A DNA stretch of 64,000 nt. Source: Plasmopara viticola. Its lineage: Eukaryota > Oomycota > Peronosporomycetes > Peronosporales > Peronosporaceae. The position numbers and the translations under genes are program-made. The stretch covers positions 124,001 through 188,000 of the forward strand of contig MBPM02000107.1 of the NCBI GenBank assembly GCA_001695595.3, read 5' to 3'. The notes beneath the pieces were generated by a model. That model made no database searches and was not told where the DNA came from. It saw nothing but the letters and a program-made list of their open reading frames with translations. Position 1 is the first letter of the stretch, and each line of letters opens with the position of its first letter. Of the stretch, positions 10,761 to 23,660 are shown in pieces.

Positions 10761-11512
10761 GCTCTTGGACTTAGATATTATGCGACAAAAGCTAAATAAA
10801 GGAGTCGAAGTTGAGCTGTCAAAATGCCTGGTGGCATACTGTAGAAGTAGCTAGTAATGTCACGAGTGCTATCAAGTACCCTGACAGTGTCAAAAAATAT
10901 AATCTCAAATATTTCGACCATAACATTTTCAATTCGGACATACTTCGATACCTAAGGTCGTCGATATTGTTCTTCAAAGCCGATCGACTTTCTAAAAATG
11001 CTTGTGGACAAATTTGGGCCAGTTACTTATACAAGCATATGCTAGCTACGAAAACTTGGTCAGAGGCCATGCCACTTTCTGAAGTGTTTTTATCTTATGA
11101 AGCCGATTAATCCACAATGCCCTGACTAAAGTAGAATTAAGCCAAAAGCCATGCTTCCTAATAAAGGTGCCTTGGAAAGATTTTCTTCTACCCAATGAAA
11201 CAACATCTGTTCAAGCAGTAAGATGTAGACCGTGCGGTTTCCCACGTCCGTCATTTCGATCTTTGCATAGTGGCAAAGCAGAATATCATGCATATGCCCC
11301 GTGACGCCTGAACAATTGCGGCACCATATAATAAATGCGCGCATTGAGAGCTGGCTATTCACTTTCTGATACTCAAAGTTTAGATCACAGTCAACACTAT
11401 GCCATTAAGAAGTTGGCAAAATCCGTCGACCAAGTCTGAAGCTCCAAGCATTGTATATTTGATGTAAAACGCAAAGCATATAGCTACAGCAGCTTCCCCT
11501 CCATTAGTTACA
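10761..11512. other. Gene-free stretch, no recognised content
   Basis: Open frames at 10811-11110 (plus) and 11126-11362 (minus) have no domain resemblance. No repeat link to the rest of the window was noticed. Confidence 0.4.
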
Positions 11513-11965
11513 CTTACAGTCAATACACGCTCAAGTCGCTGATAGGGATCCCATTGTGGGCTTGAAGCTGGATAGTCCTTTGTCTCAGAACATATAATAT
11601 GGACTAGATATGTTGTTAGGTGCAGCTAGAAAAGGACGTGACGCATACTTTTGTATCACTTTTAAATACCGAAAATAGATTTAAAGCATCTTTTGCACGA
11701 AATAGCGGAGCCGTTTGCGCTGACAAAGCCCGTGCCTTTGCTCAAGGCGCCGCCCAAACAAACTCGCATGCAGTTTGTTTATTTAAGCCTTTAAAGGAAA
11801 GGAAAATAGGATAAAATGAAAAGGTTCAAATGACCAAGTATTACCCGATTGTGGTTTTAGCTATCCCTAAGCTCGATGGGAGATGACACTGTTTGGTTAA
11901 ACCATATTCATTTGGGATGAGATGTAGCATCAGCCTAAGTAAATTATTTTGCAACTTAACTATGC
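11513..11965 (+). repeat. Dispersed repeat, copy 2 (inverse of 5409-5870)
   Basis: This is the plus-strand partner of the block at 5409-5870. Both keep a short frame with SADKARAFA or CADKARAFA, but the frames are broken elsewhere, so the similarity is at DNA level. Possible LTR or non-autonomous element. Confidence 0.7.
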
Positions 11966-14317
11966 GTACCATGTCCAGTCAGGTCTTCGTTTAAGACGCC
12001 AAATCAGGAAGGATATGGTGGGCTTTGTCTAGGTGTATCGAAATCTGCTTACTGATTTGACCAATAATGCTTGAGATTTGATAGACTCTAAGATCTGCGT
12101 TCAATTTGGCCGAATGAAAGATCAAAGAGCTAAAGGTTTTGGTCGTCTGCAATGCAGCAGAAAAGAAGATTCATTTGATAGACGCGGGGCGACCTGCTAA
12201 CCAAAAACAACGTTTGGTTAATCATCAGGGTGCAGTGGAAGCTTGACAAAACTTAGCTTCTAAGATTTCTATGCTCTAAAATGCGGATCCAGTGTGAAAG
12301 TATGACTAGCCCGTGTATGAAGTGAATGTGAGGGGTCTAAGTATTTTAGTGTCTGCAGTCGTGGAATGTCGGGTAATCACGCCTGATTTTCCATTGCAAA
12401 ATAAGTCTGCCTTATGTACACCAACGCAACATTGGCTCTATTTGCAAGACAAATTAATAAGCCACCGGAAATATTATGTTAGTGGATCTAGGTATGAAGA
12501 AAATCAATTTCATGAGCGCTGAGTGCTGTTATGTCCTAGACCTTAATGCGAGGTATGACTCTGATTTATAATGTGGCTGGAGCGGCACAAACTGGAACTG
12601 AGTGAAGATCAAAGATCTTGTGCACTATGCTCATTATCAAACCCAAATCTACCTTACCTCGACAATAGACCAAAAGAATTGTTAATGAAGTTATAGATAC
12701 TGAATTTCTACGTCTAAGTATGAAAAATAAATAGTCCAGCTGATACTGAACAAAAAAAATGTAAAACAATAAAGCAGATAATAACATGCTAAAATAATGT
12801 GCATAGAATTATTGGATTTTATATAGGCGGTCAATTGCAATAAGGATAAGAGTTCTGTTCTTGAAGTGGCACATAAACCAATGAGTGATGTTTGGTGAGT
12901 GCGGCATTTAACGTATGCTACTAATGGTATGATAAGCGTAAATTTAAAGTAATACGACCAAGGCTCTACCACCGTACTAATGGTGTCACGTAGATCTTCA
13001 AAGCGAAGTTTATACAACACAATCTTAGCTGCAGATCATGAGTTACAGAGATAGCTTTAAATCGAGCAGGCGAGGCCCTATCACTGCGCGAGGAGTGCAG
13101 TGAGCGCTACTGGTAAGACATCACTTGTCGCATGTCGTGAGCGATACAGTTGGCTTCAATTCGAGGCAGTATAGACGAATTAGACTGGGTGGTGCTGGCA
13201 AGACGCATCACTCACTGTATATCATCAACAACATGTTTATAAAACTATTATCCAGGTATTTTAACTGCACCTGAAGTTCCACATTTTTTTTACGTAAGCC
13301 ACTTTGGGTTGCTCGTTGGCTTCATTTCTTATCAAAAATTATTGGCAAATGGATTGGCCGTGAGCCAAAGCAACTGCCATTCACATGGAGCGATCTTTTA
13401 GTAGCATAGCTGTGCTCGCACGACAACTCATTCAATGCGTGTCATGATTGACATAGCTGCTTTTATTCAAATGTAGAATGGACGAAATTTTATACCGCCG
13501 GAAGCGTGACACCTTGCTGACTAAGCAGTGCTCGGAGAAGACAGCAATCACTGCAGAGCATGAACGACGTCAATGAAAGTCTGACAGACAGGGCCCTGCC
13601 GGTGCTTACGCTGTTCACCTCACAACGATTATAGAGAACAGCTTCCGCTTCTTACCGTACAAGATATCGTTGGCTATGGGCCAAAGCATCAAGAGCGCGA
13701 CCTTGACGATATACGTAAGGCATGTAACTGGTGTAGCGTTGCTAGTCGTGGGTAGCAGTTGTTATGACATAGTAAACCAGAAATTGAGGCATACGGACAC
13801 TTTTAAAAAACACTAAGAAGGCCATTGGTGCACGGAATAAATTTTCGATCCTGAAAGATTCTTCAAATTTGGGCGATAAATCGTAATAAACGTTTGGTGT
13901 TACCATTCGACTCAATGGTAATGACTGGGCTAAATACTGCATGACACGGCAAGGGCCTTGACCAAAAAATAAGTGTGACACCACTGGCGCTTTTTTGTAA
14001 AAATGAGGTGGAACTAGCGAATGAATTTAAGTTTTATCGCTCCACGTCGACAATTTGTACCAAAATTTAAAACGGAAAGTGACAGCTTACAGTGAAGAAA
14101 AACGTGGCAGTTTTTTTATACAAACGCCGGTTGCAAAATGAGTGTGCTGCAAAACAATATGGCGAGATGTACATTGAGCGGTATGCTTCGGAAGTGGTTG
14201 GACATGCCACAAGGGCTATCAAATGTGCCTCCGCCATATAATTATCTGATGATGCAATTATTCAGTTATATTTAATTGCTATCTCTGCCACTAATCGTAA
14301 AGAGCATGGAGAGATTA
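11966..14317. other. Gene-free repeat-like desert
   Basis: AT-rich sequence with no supported gene. A plus-strand stretch near 13630-13730 reads EQLPLLTVQDIVGYGPK and looks like a worn protein-coding piece, but I cannot name the family. Frames at 12566-13020 and 13742-13984 (minus) are not recognised. Confidence 0.4.
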
Positions 14318-14520
14318 ATACGGAAAACCACATCGTCCACTTACGAGCAGTGCTCGAATGCATGTGCACGAATAAGCTGTATACTTACGTACAGATACTC
14401 CAATTGCGGCGCAGAAGAAACGTTTTTAAATGCTTTAGTGGTAAATATTGCCTGCGGAAGCATCTTCATAAGATGAAAGGCATTTTAAATTTGCCAATTT
14501 CATCTAACAATGAGGAAATG
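14318..14520 (+). mobile_element. Ty3/Gypsy reverse transcriptase C-terminal relic
   Basis: The frame reads ENHIVHLRAVLECMCTNKLY and later KMKGILNLPISSNNEE. It follows the Gypsy RT pattern in which EHxxHLRxVLExLxxxKLYA is followed by KIKAIxxWPxP. The FLGH block between them is lost or frameshifted. It shares gtgctcgaatgcatg with the relic at 36905. Confidence 0.7.
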
Positions 14521-16166
14521 GCCTGACGCGGGCAGCTTTTTAGTTTGAACGTTGCTACGTCATTGCCCGTCCTAATATAAATAAGCATTTGACAAGAAAG
14601 TCAAATGCAGGCGCCGTTTTTGCCTTGATGAATTAAGAACAGCCGCTCAGTGCCGTCCGTGATGCGTCAGATTTGACGAACAGAATTGCTTGAGATCGGG
14701 CAATTACTTTAAAATATCGGCATTTTTGTATTCTGATTAAATATAAATACATAGCGATAGATGATACCCGCGTCAAATTGAAGGTCAACCTACTTGAGCA
14801 ATTTTATAACATATAGATCATGCATCAAAACGCACTGCAACATTCCTTGAGCATAGACGATGTTACTTCTATAAAAGATCGATTCCGTGGCTTTAATGTC
14901 AACACTTTAGAGCATCTATCAGTACCTAGCGATCCATAAGATCTACCAGTCGCCTAACGTTTTTTTTCGAGTGGCTTGGCCGCTTTCTGTCAGAAAAGCA
15001 GAATACTTTAAGCAACGCTCTATCAAGCTACCCATACTATGCGGTACCATATGTTACAGTTGTAATTTCAAATGTAGTACGTGGCACGTACGCGCGCAAT
15101 AACATGTTTGTAGCTCTGTCAATTAGTATGAGAAGTGATAAGGTTCAAACTTCGGACAATAACTTATTATTGCAATTTTAAGCGCAAGGCTACATTAGCA
15201 TTCGATAGAATTCGGGCTGTTGTCGTACAGCACCAATCAAAATGACCCGTAGTTCCTCAGGATGAGGCTTTAAGTATCGGATAATCACTATACTGCTCGG
15301 CAATCATTATGGTCGAGAGTGTGTACCACTTGGTAGAAACCTCGCAGAATGCAGCCGCGCCATTAGCAATCTTGCAAGTGCCATTGCGCTGTTGGGGGTT
15401 CATTTGTGTTTGCCTAAGTAAGGCCTCGGTAAACAACGCTTGTATTGTGGTCTTCACTGACTGATCAAACGAAATTGCCATTCGGTGATTGTCCCTACAC
15501 GATTGACGGGTTGCTCAAGTCATAGATTAAAAGTCAGAATGTTGATACGTTTGAGCAAATGAACATACTCCTCTATGTGCTCAGAAACCTAGGTATATTG
15601 GTCTCTTGGGTAAGTGTCCAGGTCAGACCGGCTTTTTAGGTAAAAAGTGCGAGTGCCGCATGGCCTTTAAGTGCTAATATTATGTTGTGATAAAAGCTGA
15701 GCTACTAATTTTCATCCCATCAGTTTTGCCCAACACTAAACGCTACTGCCAGGGCTTGTGGAGGCTTTGCTGCTTAAGCAGCAGGAGTGGCAAACAATTT
15801 AATCGCCGCTCAGGCCTATAAATCACGGCAATTCTTTAAAGCTATGAGTCCGACGGATGCGGGCTGGTGGTACGATCTATCCCGAAATCTGTTGAAAGGT
15901 TCAGATAGACAATTAACCCGCGGAAGCAAAGGCGTTCAGGAAGAAATAAAACTCTCCGACGAACAATTATCCACTACACGCATCTCAAGGGATTATCTTG
16001 GCCCTACCTCGAATTATATATCTAAATTCCAATTAAGTAAGTGTCTTGATAAAAATGGCTTATATTCAATTTCACGCGTCTGTAAAATAATTTGATTTGC
16101 AACTCGATTTCAAATGTTACTATAATTCTCAGACACGTAATTCCGATACATGGTAAAGAGCCGATC
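14521..16166. other. Gene-free stretch upstream of the WDR5-like gene
   Basis: Frames at 15257-15481 (minus) and 15787-16095 (plus, 102 residues) are open but match no family I know; they may be retroelement debris. The WDR5-like promoter must lie in the last few hundred bases. Confidence 0.4.
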
Positions 16167-17345
16167 ATGCCACCGGCTTGGAGTGTGAAACAGACGCTCT
16201 CTGTACACGCTAAGCCCATTTCTAGCCTTTCCTTCTCGCCTAATGAAGTTTTATTAGCATCTTCCTGTAAGTGATTTTCTTAAGGCTATTTGATGCAAAG
16301 TACCTTTACTTACGGCCTCCTTTCCTTTCTAGCGGCCGATTCTTTGGTTAAAATATGGCGCTTGACGACATCTAATCAGCTGGAGGCGTCATCAAAGACC
16401 TTTTTATACGGACATGAAGCTGGTGTGTCTGCTGCCTGCTGGTCACCAGATTCGCGTCACTTGGCGTCGGCCTCAGACGACCGCACAGCGCGGCTTTGGG
16501 ACGTAGAAACGGCCAAGACATTGGCCACGTTGGGTGCCACACACCGTAGCTTGGATGCTGCTCTTACTGTTCCCTTGTCACTACTGGAAGGATCATCTAC
16601 AGCGCTGGGGCTCGAAAAGGACGAAACTAGAGCTGGAGTCGTGACAGTCGACCCGCCAGTGGAGACGCACACCGGTTTCGTAAGCTGCGTGGCATTTAAT
16701 CCGCAAGGATCGTTGGTGGCCACGGGCTCTCACGACGAAGATGTAAGGCTCTGGGATGTTCGAAGTGGCAGAACAGTTGCTGTTATTAATGCTCATCAAG
16801 AGCCGGTGGTCAGTGTGCATTTTCACCCGATAGACGGCTCGCTGTTGGTCACGGGTGGATATGACGGCATGGTGCGTGTGTGGGATGTCGCTTCTCGTCA
16901 GTGTCTACGCACAATCATTACGGAGCCGGCAGCACCTGTAGGCAATGCAAATTTTACGCCCAATGGACGCTACGTACTCAGCTCGACCCTTGATGGCACG
17001 GTCCGTCTATGGGACTATTTGCGTGACATCTGCGTGCGCACGTACAGCGGCCACGTGAACCGTAAGTTTAGCATGCAGTGCGTCTTTTTGGAGCAGCCAT
17101 GGAATGCGCAGCAAATTGTTGTTTGTGGGTCAGAGGACAATCGAATTTTTATGTGGGATGTGGGCACAGAAGATGTAGCCTCGGTCTTGAGTGGTCACGA
17201 CCATCCGGCGCTTGCACTCGCGGCTCATCCAACTCGTGCGCTACTGGCATCGGGGTCCAATCGAGAAATTAAGATTTGGGAGCCAATTGAAAGTGATAGT
17301 GGTAGAAAGGTCGAGAGCGACGACGCGACAGAAGCTTGTCAGTAA
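16167..17345 (+). CDS. WDR5: WD40 protein, WDR5-like (histone H3K4 methyltransferase complex subunit)
   Basis: Two exons, 16167-16266 and 16333-17345, with a 66-bp intron, encode 370 residues. Seven WD repeats form one beta-propeller. The match to WDR5 is close in order and wording: ISSLSFSPNEVLLASSSADS across the splice site, SASDDRTARLWDV, VCGSEDNRIFMWDV and a last blade ending IKIWEP. WDR5 is the propeller core of MLL/COMPASS-type complexes that methylate histone H3 Lys4 in the nucleus. An extra segment of about 45 residues (about 100-145), rich in Ser, Thr, Ala and Leu, sits between two blades and makes the protein longer than the usual about 334. The gene is convergent with PWP2, with 183 bp between stops. 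Alternative: another small WD40 adaptor, but blades 5-7 argue for WDR5. Confidence 0.88.
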
Positions 17346-17528
17346 AATGCAAATCGTGGGGAGCACAAAGGATTAGTCGATATTTAAAGTAAACCCCTTC
17401 GCGACTAATGGGGCTTTTGCATCTGCTGCATTTTGCTAAGGTTTTTGAGGTAACTGAGGGTAAATTGATTGTCATCGCAACTATAGACAACAAGAGAGCA
17501 AGTCAAGGACAATTAGGGCGCAACACTT

Positions 17529-20266
17529 TCACACAAAAAAATCAACGTACATCTTAGCGAGATCCTGAAGGTGGCGGGCAATGCTCTTCTGCAATGAGCG
17601 TAGCGTTGGAAGGCACGTGCCACTGTTCGACGGATCATCCCGAAGCGTCTGGCCGTGGGTATTCAGCACTGCAAGACTCCACTGAAGATAAAACTCGAGG
17701 TGCGGGCTATGCTCCATCCGCTTAGCGAGCAGCTGCAGCAACCGCTGCAGATACATTTCGCCATGCAGCGTCTGTGCCACAAGTGGGATGCTAGCAACTG
17801 AAACACCTTCAACGCACCGTGCGATAAGCGGCTCCTCGTTCAGATGCAAAGCCATTACTAAAGCACGCGAGTATTCGCGGCGTGCAAGTGCCTGTGTGAT
17901 GCTCTCGGGTGTAATGTCCTCATCTAATTCAAACGGATCAAAGGCTAAACTTTCATCCAAACCGTAGATCAACAGGCCTTCCGTGGTCGCGGCAGCCCAC
18001 GCACGGCCGGTCGGAGAGAAAAGAACAGCCTTTGACATTACCTCCATGTTCTTACGGCGACTACCGGGATCGACAGCCCGCTTTGCGCCCACGAGATTAT
18101 CACTATCTTTGCGGCCTGAACCTTCTGCGTCATCCAAATGTGCATCAAGTGCACTCTTGCTCAAACCACTCTCAGTTACATTCTTATTGTTGAGCTTTTC
18201 CAAGATGCCATCAAGAGACAGATTGTGCGAGATCTGAAACTTTTTGAGTAAAAGCTGCGGCCTGACGGCATAAATACACACAAATTTGGAGCGCCCGCCT
18301 GCAAGAAGAAGTGAGCCATCTGCTGAATAGCAAACGCTCGTGAAATGCTTAGTAAGCTGATTGTTAGCCGCTGTGATGAGATCTCCCTCCTTTCGGCCAC
18401 CAGCAATGTCACGCTTTCCGTCAATCGTTCCAATCTGCTCGCCATCTTTGACATCCCAAATGTTGATTGCACCGTTAAGCGTCGTTGACGCTAGTTGTTT
18501 ACCATCCGGACGGAAAGCCACAGCTAGCACATCCGTGGGGTGAGCTAGTGGTTCAATGAAGCTCACTTTGCTAGCAAATAAGTTCCAGAGCCGCACAGTG
18601 TGGTCCCACGAAGCTGATGCTAGAATGGGCTCAGCAGCCGACGAAGGCGAAAAGGAAAGGGATGTTACCGGTCCAGAATGGCCGCTTAAAACGTCCGTGA
18701 GACGGCCAGTTTGAAGTGACCAGACGTACACGTTAAACGGGTCCATCGAACCAGCACACACAATCTGTCCACTCGGATCTAATGCCAGCGATAAAAATTG
18801 CGTGGGTTCTGGTGTGGTCAAAACACGAAAGTTTTTGTATCGGTTCAGGTCAAATGCTCGCACGGTACCGTCCAAAGACGCGCTCAAGACGGCTTGACCG
18901 GAGGGAGCAAATTGTACGGCCGTCACAGGAGCGACATGTTCCGTAAACGTGACGTAGCAAAAGCCGCTGTTTGTATCCCAAAGTTTAAGTTTCGCATCGT
19001 CGGCACCGGTGGCAAGCAGGCGTCCGTCTGGTGAGTAGCTTGCAGCATTGAGGTCAAAGTAGTGGCCTTGTTGTTTGAGCACATATGTCTCCGAGCGCCA
19101 CTCCCAGACCAGCAGCTGGCCGAGTTTGCGCGATGCAAAGGCCAGCCACTCGCCAGTGGCGTTCACCGCGACCGTTTCGAGTTCATTCTGCGTAATACTC
19201 AGTGTGTGGATATTCACAAACGCAGGTAGCTCGTACAGACCAAACGTACCATTACCAAAACCAACGACGAGGATGCCCGTAGACGAGTGGAAGGTACAGC
19301 ACAGTACCTTTGCAAAGTCCATCTTAAGCACGTGCTTTTGGCAAGTATACCATTTGATCGCGCGTGCAATCTCTGGAATAGAGTCCTGCTCTGGTAATTT
19401 ACGCTTGCGAGCCTTGCTAGCACTTTGATTGTCACTTTGGCTACTAAAATCACTCTTTTCTGTGCTTGTCTTCCCTTTCGTCACTTCAACCTGCTCACTC
19501 TGCTCGTCGTCACTCTCATCCGAAGTCTCTTCCAGCTTCTCAACATCTGGCAATTTGTATTTCCACTCGAAAGCGCCACCATCGCGTCCGACCGTGAAAA
19601 TTGATCGGTCATCTGCCGCAAAGAACGCGCCAACCACCACATCCCGGTGACCTGAGAGCGTCAATGGTTTAAAGTCTGGGTACGGATCCACTGAAAACAC
19701 ACGCGCTGATAGATCGTCTGAGCTCGTCACAAAGAACTTCGCATCGTGTGACCAGGACACGCTCACTACATCCGCGTAATGTCCAGTGTACGTGCGGTGC
19801 AGCACAAAGGGTGCAAATTCGCGCACAAGTCCAGGGGTACGCCACAGCTGCACCTTGTTGCCGATTGCGACAGCAATAAAGCGATCATCTGGGCTAAACA
19901 TTAAGGCTTTAACGGGCTGTTTAAAGTGGAAACGGTAGAGTACAGCCCCGCGTTTCAAATTGACCAACAAGCAGCGACCATCCTCGTCCACAACCAACAG
20001 CAATCGCGAGTCATGGGAGACTGCTACTCGCTCGATATTCTTACGTGCTTCAAAGGCAAATGTCCGTGAAGTGTTGCTGCAAATAAATCATCCTTAGAAT
20101 CAGTGATGTGTCAATATGTTACTGCATAAACGCACTTAATGAGGTCGAATTGAGTGATGCGGTTGCCCACAGGGCTGAGCACCGAATTGCCGTCAGGTGT
20201 GAAGATGACATTGCCTTGAGAATAGACGCTTCCACACAAATGCTGGAACTGGTAAGCGAACTTCAT
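17529..20266 (-). CDS. PWP2: PWP2/UTP1, small-subunit processome WD40 protein
   Basis: Exon 1 is 20266-20136 and exon 2 20076-17529, with a 59-bp intron; together 892 residues, close to the usual about 920. The N-terminus MKFAYQFQHLCGSVYSQGNV and the following VLSPVGNRITQFDLI are diagnostic of periodic tryptophan protein 2. Two propellers of WD repeats follow, interrupted at about residue 220-260 by a Glu/Ser-rich acidic stretch. The C-terminal about 120 residues (ARREYSRALVMALHLN onward) are the Utp12 domain, which ties UTP-B subunits together. The protein acts in the nucleolus in 18S rRNA processing and small-subunit assembly. The ATG lies 120 bp from that of RPC6, which is read the other way. 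Confidence 0.95.
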
Positions 20267-20386
20267 GCGTAGCACTTCTTTTAGTGTCTTTTGACTGGTT
20301 GGTCAGCACGATATATAGCGGACATCTTCATTATACCCAATCAGATACCGTGTCTCTACGATCATCTTAATTACACCTCACTAGCC
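20267..20386. promoter_or_regulatory. Shared divergent promoter of PWP2 and RPC6
   Basis: Only 120 bp separate the two ATGs. A CCAAT box on the plus strand is at 20337-20341. Both genes serve RNA production (rRNA processing and Pol III), so shared control would make sense, but this is inference. Confidence 0.5.
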
Positions 20387-21617
20387 ATGGCTTCCTCAGC
20401 GATTAAGGGCGCGTCCAGCGTCATGACCAAGTTCTTGGGTCTACTACGCAATTATCGAGAGTCCGTGACAGACGCTGAAGTACGTGAATACTTTCAAGTA
20501 GAAGGAGGTGGTGGCTACGAGCAACTACCGGAAGTTATTAATGCGCTGCTGACTGAAGGCAAGATCAAGATTTACAAAAAGGGCAACGTGCTTTCATATG
20601 GAATCGTGAATGCCGAGGAAGCCGAACGGATTCGAGGACTAACGTAAGCTATCATAGTGCAAAAATTGATAAACGAAGAAAGATATGAGCAATATGATTG
20701 ATACGCTACAGGGTAGAGCAACGCCTGGTGTTGCAGGAGATCGAGCGCGCGGGCAACAAAGGCATCTGGACCAGAGACATCAAGTCGAATACTAATATTC
20801 CACAGGTACGTTGAGTGCTGTACATTAGTGGAAAGAGGCAGAAGCTGACAGGAATGTGCATGATTTCGTGATTTAGCAAATCGTGACCAAGACGTTGCGG
20901 CTTTTGGAGACGCGCCATCTCGTCAAGGCGGTCAAGTCGATAAGCAGCAAGAATAAGAAATTGTATATGCTCTTCGACTTGGGTAACTCACGTGTAAAGG
21001 TGAATAGGATCAAAGTTGATACTGACGTTAAGTGCTCACAGTGCCTTCAACGGAGATCACTGGTGGTCCGTGGTACAATGAGCAAGAGTTTGACCACGTC
21101 TTTATCGACACGCTCAGCACTTTTGTGTATGAAGTTATCAAGGCGTCAGGAATGAGTACCTTGAATGCAATCACGGATAAAGTGCACGCTTCAGGTATCT
21201 CCAAGGTGGCTCTTGGTCCAGAGGAGATTGGGTCCATTATCCAGACGCTCATGTATGATGGCCGCGTCGAAGAAGTGCGCTCTGTGCGTCTCACGCCTGG
21301 TGTACGTCTCTCGTATGTAGTCTCTGCATCTAAACTCACATTCCTGTTCATTTCTCTGCTTTGCAGGCTTCTCACGAGACCAAATACAAGGTCTCACAGC
21401 AGATCACAACCTTTAACTACTTGTCGGAAACCCCGTGTGGCGTGTGTCCGGTGCGTCGAAACTGTCACAACACTTTAAACTTTTTCATTTCCGACGTCAA
21501 AGTGTGCCTTTATGTGTCACTTAGGTGTTTGACCAGTGCCAAGAAGGTAACAGTATTTCACCACGCTCGTGCCTGTATATGACCAAGTGGTTAGGCCTCA
21601 AGGAGCTTGAATATTAA
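20387..21617 (+). CDS. RPC6: RNA polymerase III subunit RPC6 (RPC34/POLR3F)
   Basis: Six exons (20387-20643, 20712-20805, 20877-20982, 21042-21301, 21367-21450, 21525-21617) join in frame to 297 residues; all introns are GT..AG. The order of features fits RPC6: N-terminal winged helices, GIWTRDIKSNTNIPQ, LLETRHLVKAVKSISS with KKLYMLFDL, then ITGGPWYNEQEFD, GISKVALGPEEI and IIQTLMYDGRVEEV. The C-terminal Cys cluster is CGVCPVFDQCQEG, then ISPRSCLYMTKW. These cysteines hold an iron-sulfur cluster in relatives. RPC6 belongs to the Pol III-specific RPC3-RPC6-RPC7 subcomplex, which helps open promoters of tRNA and 5S genes. The human protein has 316 residues, so this is full length. Confidence 0.95.
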
Positions 21618-21709
21618 ATCTATGATGACTATCGATTCATGATACTTCTCTCATTACTTATATCCAATCAACGTTGTTCTTAGCCAATAAACATACGCCA
21701 TTTGTCGGC

Positions 21710-23534
21710 ATGAAAAGGTCAATGCCTGACGCTCGTCACGTGGTCCCGGCAGCTTTACCACCAGCTTCAGCAGTTTCTACTGCATCCCAAAGCACTGTCA
21801 GTCGCCTATTATCTTCTGGGGCCTGCCATCGGATCAATTTGCAAGGTACCTAAGCTAATCTTACGACCGTTCTTCACAAGCTCTAATCTAAAACATGACG
21901 TAGAGTTGCTGCGATCGAATCCTGCTTCATCCGACGTGTCGAACTCGGTAAAAGAGGCATCATCTGCGTCAGCGATAGCTACAAGCTTCTGGCCAAATGT
22001 GCTTCCACGCTGGTTGCCGTCTGCCGTGACACCTACATATTTAGCAGCAATACCGCATCAGTCTCCGCCAGTAGAGTTTTTTCTGCCAACCTCAGCCGCT
22101 GGATCGAAGTCTATTAGTGTGTTGCATGCGGAAGCAGTCGATAGTGAAGAAAGCAGCCACTTTTGTCACTTTAACAATAGCTCGTCAAAAACTGCCACGG
22201 TAAGCAAGGCTACGGAGAAACTTGTTCAGTCATTTGCTGCTGATAATGATAACAACGATGACACTAGTCCAACGATTGCGAGCTCGCCTTCGGTAGCGCT
22301 CCCACTCCCGACTACACACTCGATGGAAAATTCATCACCAAGTCTTGCTGTGATTACAAATTTTATCTCAGCACCTACAAAAAAACGCAAGCGCATTCCA
22401 GGTGCCATGCGGATGCGCAATTTCCTTTGCATGCATCCTGGATGTGGCAAATCGTTCACCGACAGCGCTCATTTGAGAGATCACACGGTCGTTCACACGG
22501 GTGAAAAGAAGCTGAGCTGTCCAACTTGTCACAAACATTTTGCAAGAGCATCCACGTTGCAAGAGCACGTTCGTACTCACACAGGAGAAAAGCCATATGT
22601 TTGCGACGTCTTGGGTTGCAGCAAGCGGTACTCGTCCCGAGCTGCAGTGCGATTTCACCGATCGACACACGTTTCACAAACTGTAGTCAGAGCTGGACAC
22701 GAATCGACGATGCCTTTACAGAACTCGAATGCGATGCAAGTTCAAAATGAAAACCCGATACCCTTTGTGTGTCAAGAATGTGGAAAGCTATTTCGTGTGC
22801 AAAAATCTTTTATGGCTCATCTCAAGGTTCATAGGTTCCACCGGACAGAATTAGAAGTGTATCCACCTAAAACTGCCTCTCCTTTAAGAACAACAATCCA
22901 TCAGCCATTAGATACGGAAGAGGAGACAAGCACTTTGCAACGGCAAAGAAATGGCATCTACGTCTCGAATGGCAATGAAACATTACCTTCACATGAAAGC
23001 AGGTCTCTTTACGATACGATACAAGCACAACAGGATCAGATTGAGCGATTGCAAGCCGAAGTGTTCCGATTGCGGGGCCAATCCAACGTCTTTACTGAAA
23101 CGCGTCGACCAAATGGAGTGCCTCAGACTGTTGTGAGTGTCGTGGCTGCGATCACTGCTCCAGTTGAACTGTTGCGAGATGGGGTTAAGCCATTTGAGTG
23201 CTGCATCTGCCACAATCGCTACGCCAACTTCTATCAGTTAACATTTCATGGCAAGCAGCACCCAGAGAGGTCAATAAATGAAGTGATTGGGGGCCAAACT
23301 CCACTTCCCGTAGGCCCAAAACATTGCCCTGAAAAGCACTGCGAGTATGCAGAATCGACAGGTCGAAGTTTGAGAAATTTACAGACATTGAAACGTCATT
23401 GGCAACGACGTCATCAAATTGAACGACCGTATGCGTGTGCGTATTGCCCAGCGACACGTCAAAAGACTTTTAAGACTCGCGAGAACCTTAAAGCTCATGA
23501 AAAGGACTGCACGAAGAATATGCTCGTCCGGTGA
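21710..23534 (+). CDS. C2H2 zinc-finger protein, probable transcription factor
   Basis: Exon 1 is 21710-21845 and exon 2 21904-23534, with a 58-bp intron; 588 residues. The N-terminal about 210 residues are Ser/Thr/Ala-rich and disordered-looking. Three linked C2H2 fingers (about 218-305) have the HTGEK linkers of DNA-binding arrays. A fourth finger is at about 332-355 (FVCQECGKLFRVQKSF). A short coiled coil (IQAQQDQIERLQAEVFRLRG, about 415-437) follows. Three C-terminal fingers (about 475-580) include one with a long Cys-His spacing and one ending in Cys instead of His. A basic KKRKR patch just before finger 1 could be a nuclear signal. It starts 92 bp after RPC6 and is convergent with the TMEM209-like gene. 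No named orthologue is claimed. Confidence 0.88.
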
Positions 23535-23660
23535 GCTTTGTAAACACATTAGATAGGGAGTATTGAGTACGGAGGTTTAAGATATACGAGTATCCTTTAC
23601 GCACGTGGCAAGGGACGAGGATCAGGTAACACTTCAACTATTATTTACTGCTGGAGTACA

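Noticed and set aside
16457..16826. Minus frames within the WDR5-like gene
   Set aside because: They lie opposite WD40 coding sequence with clear repeats and have no domain of their own.
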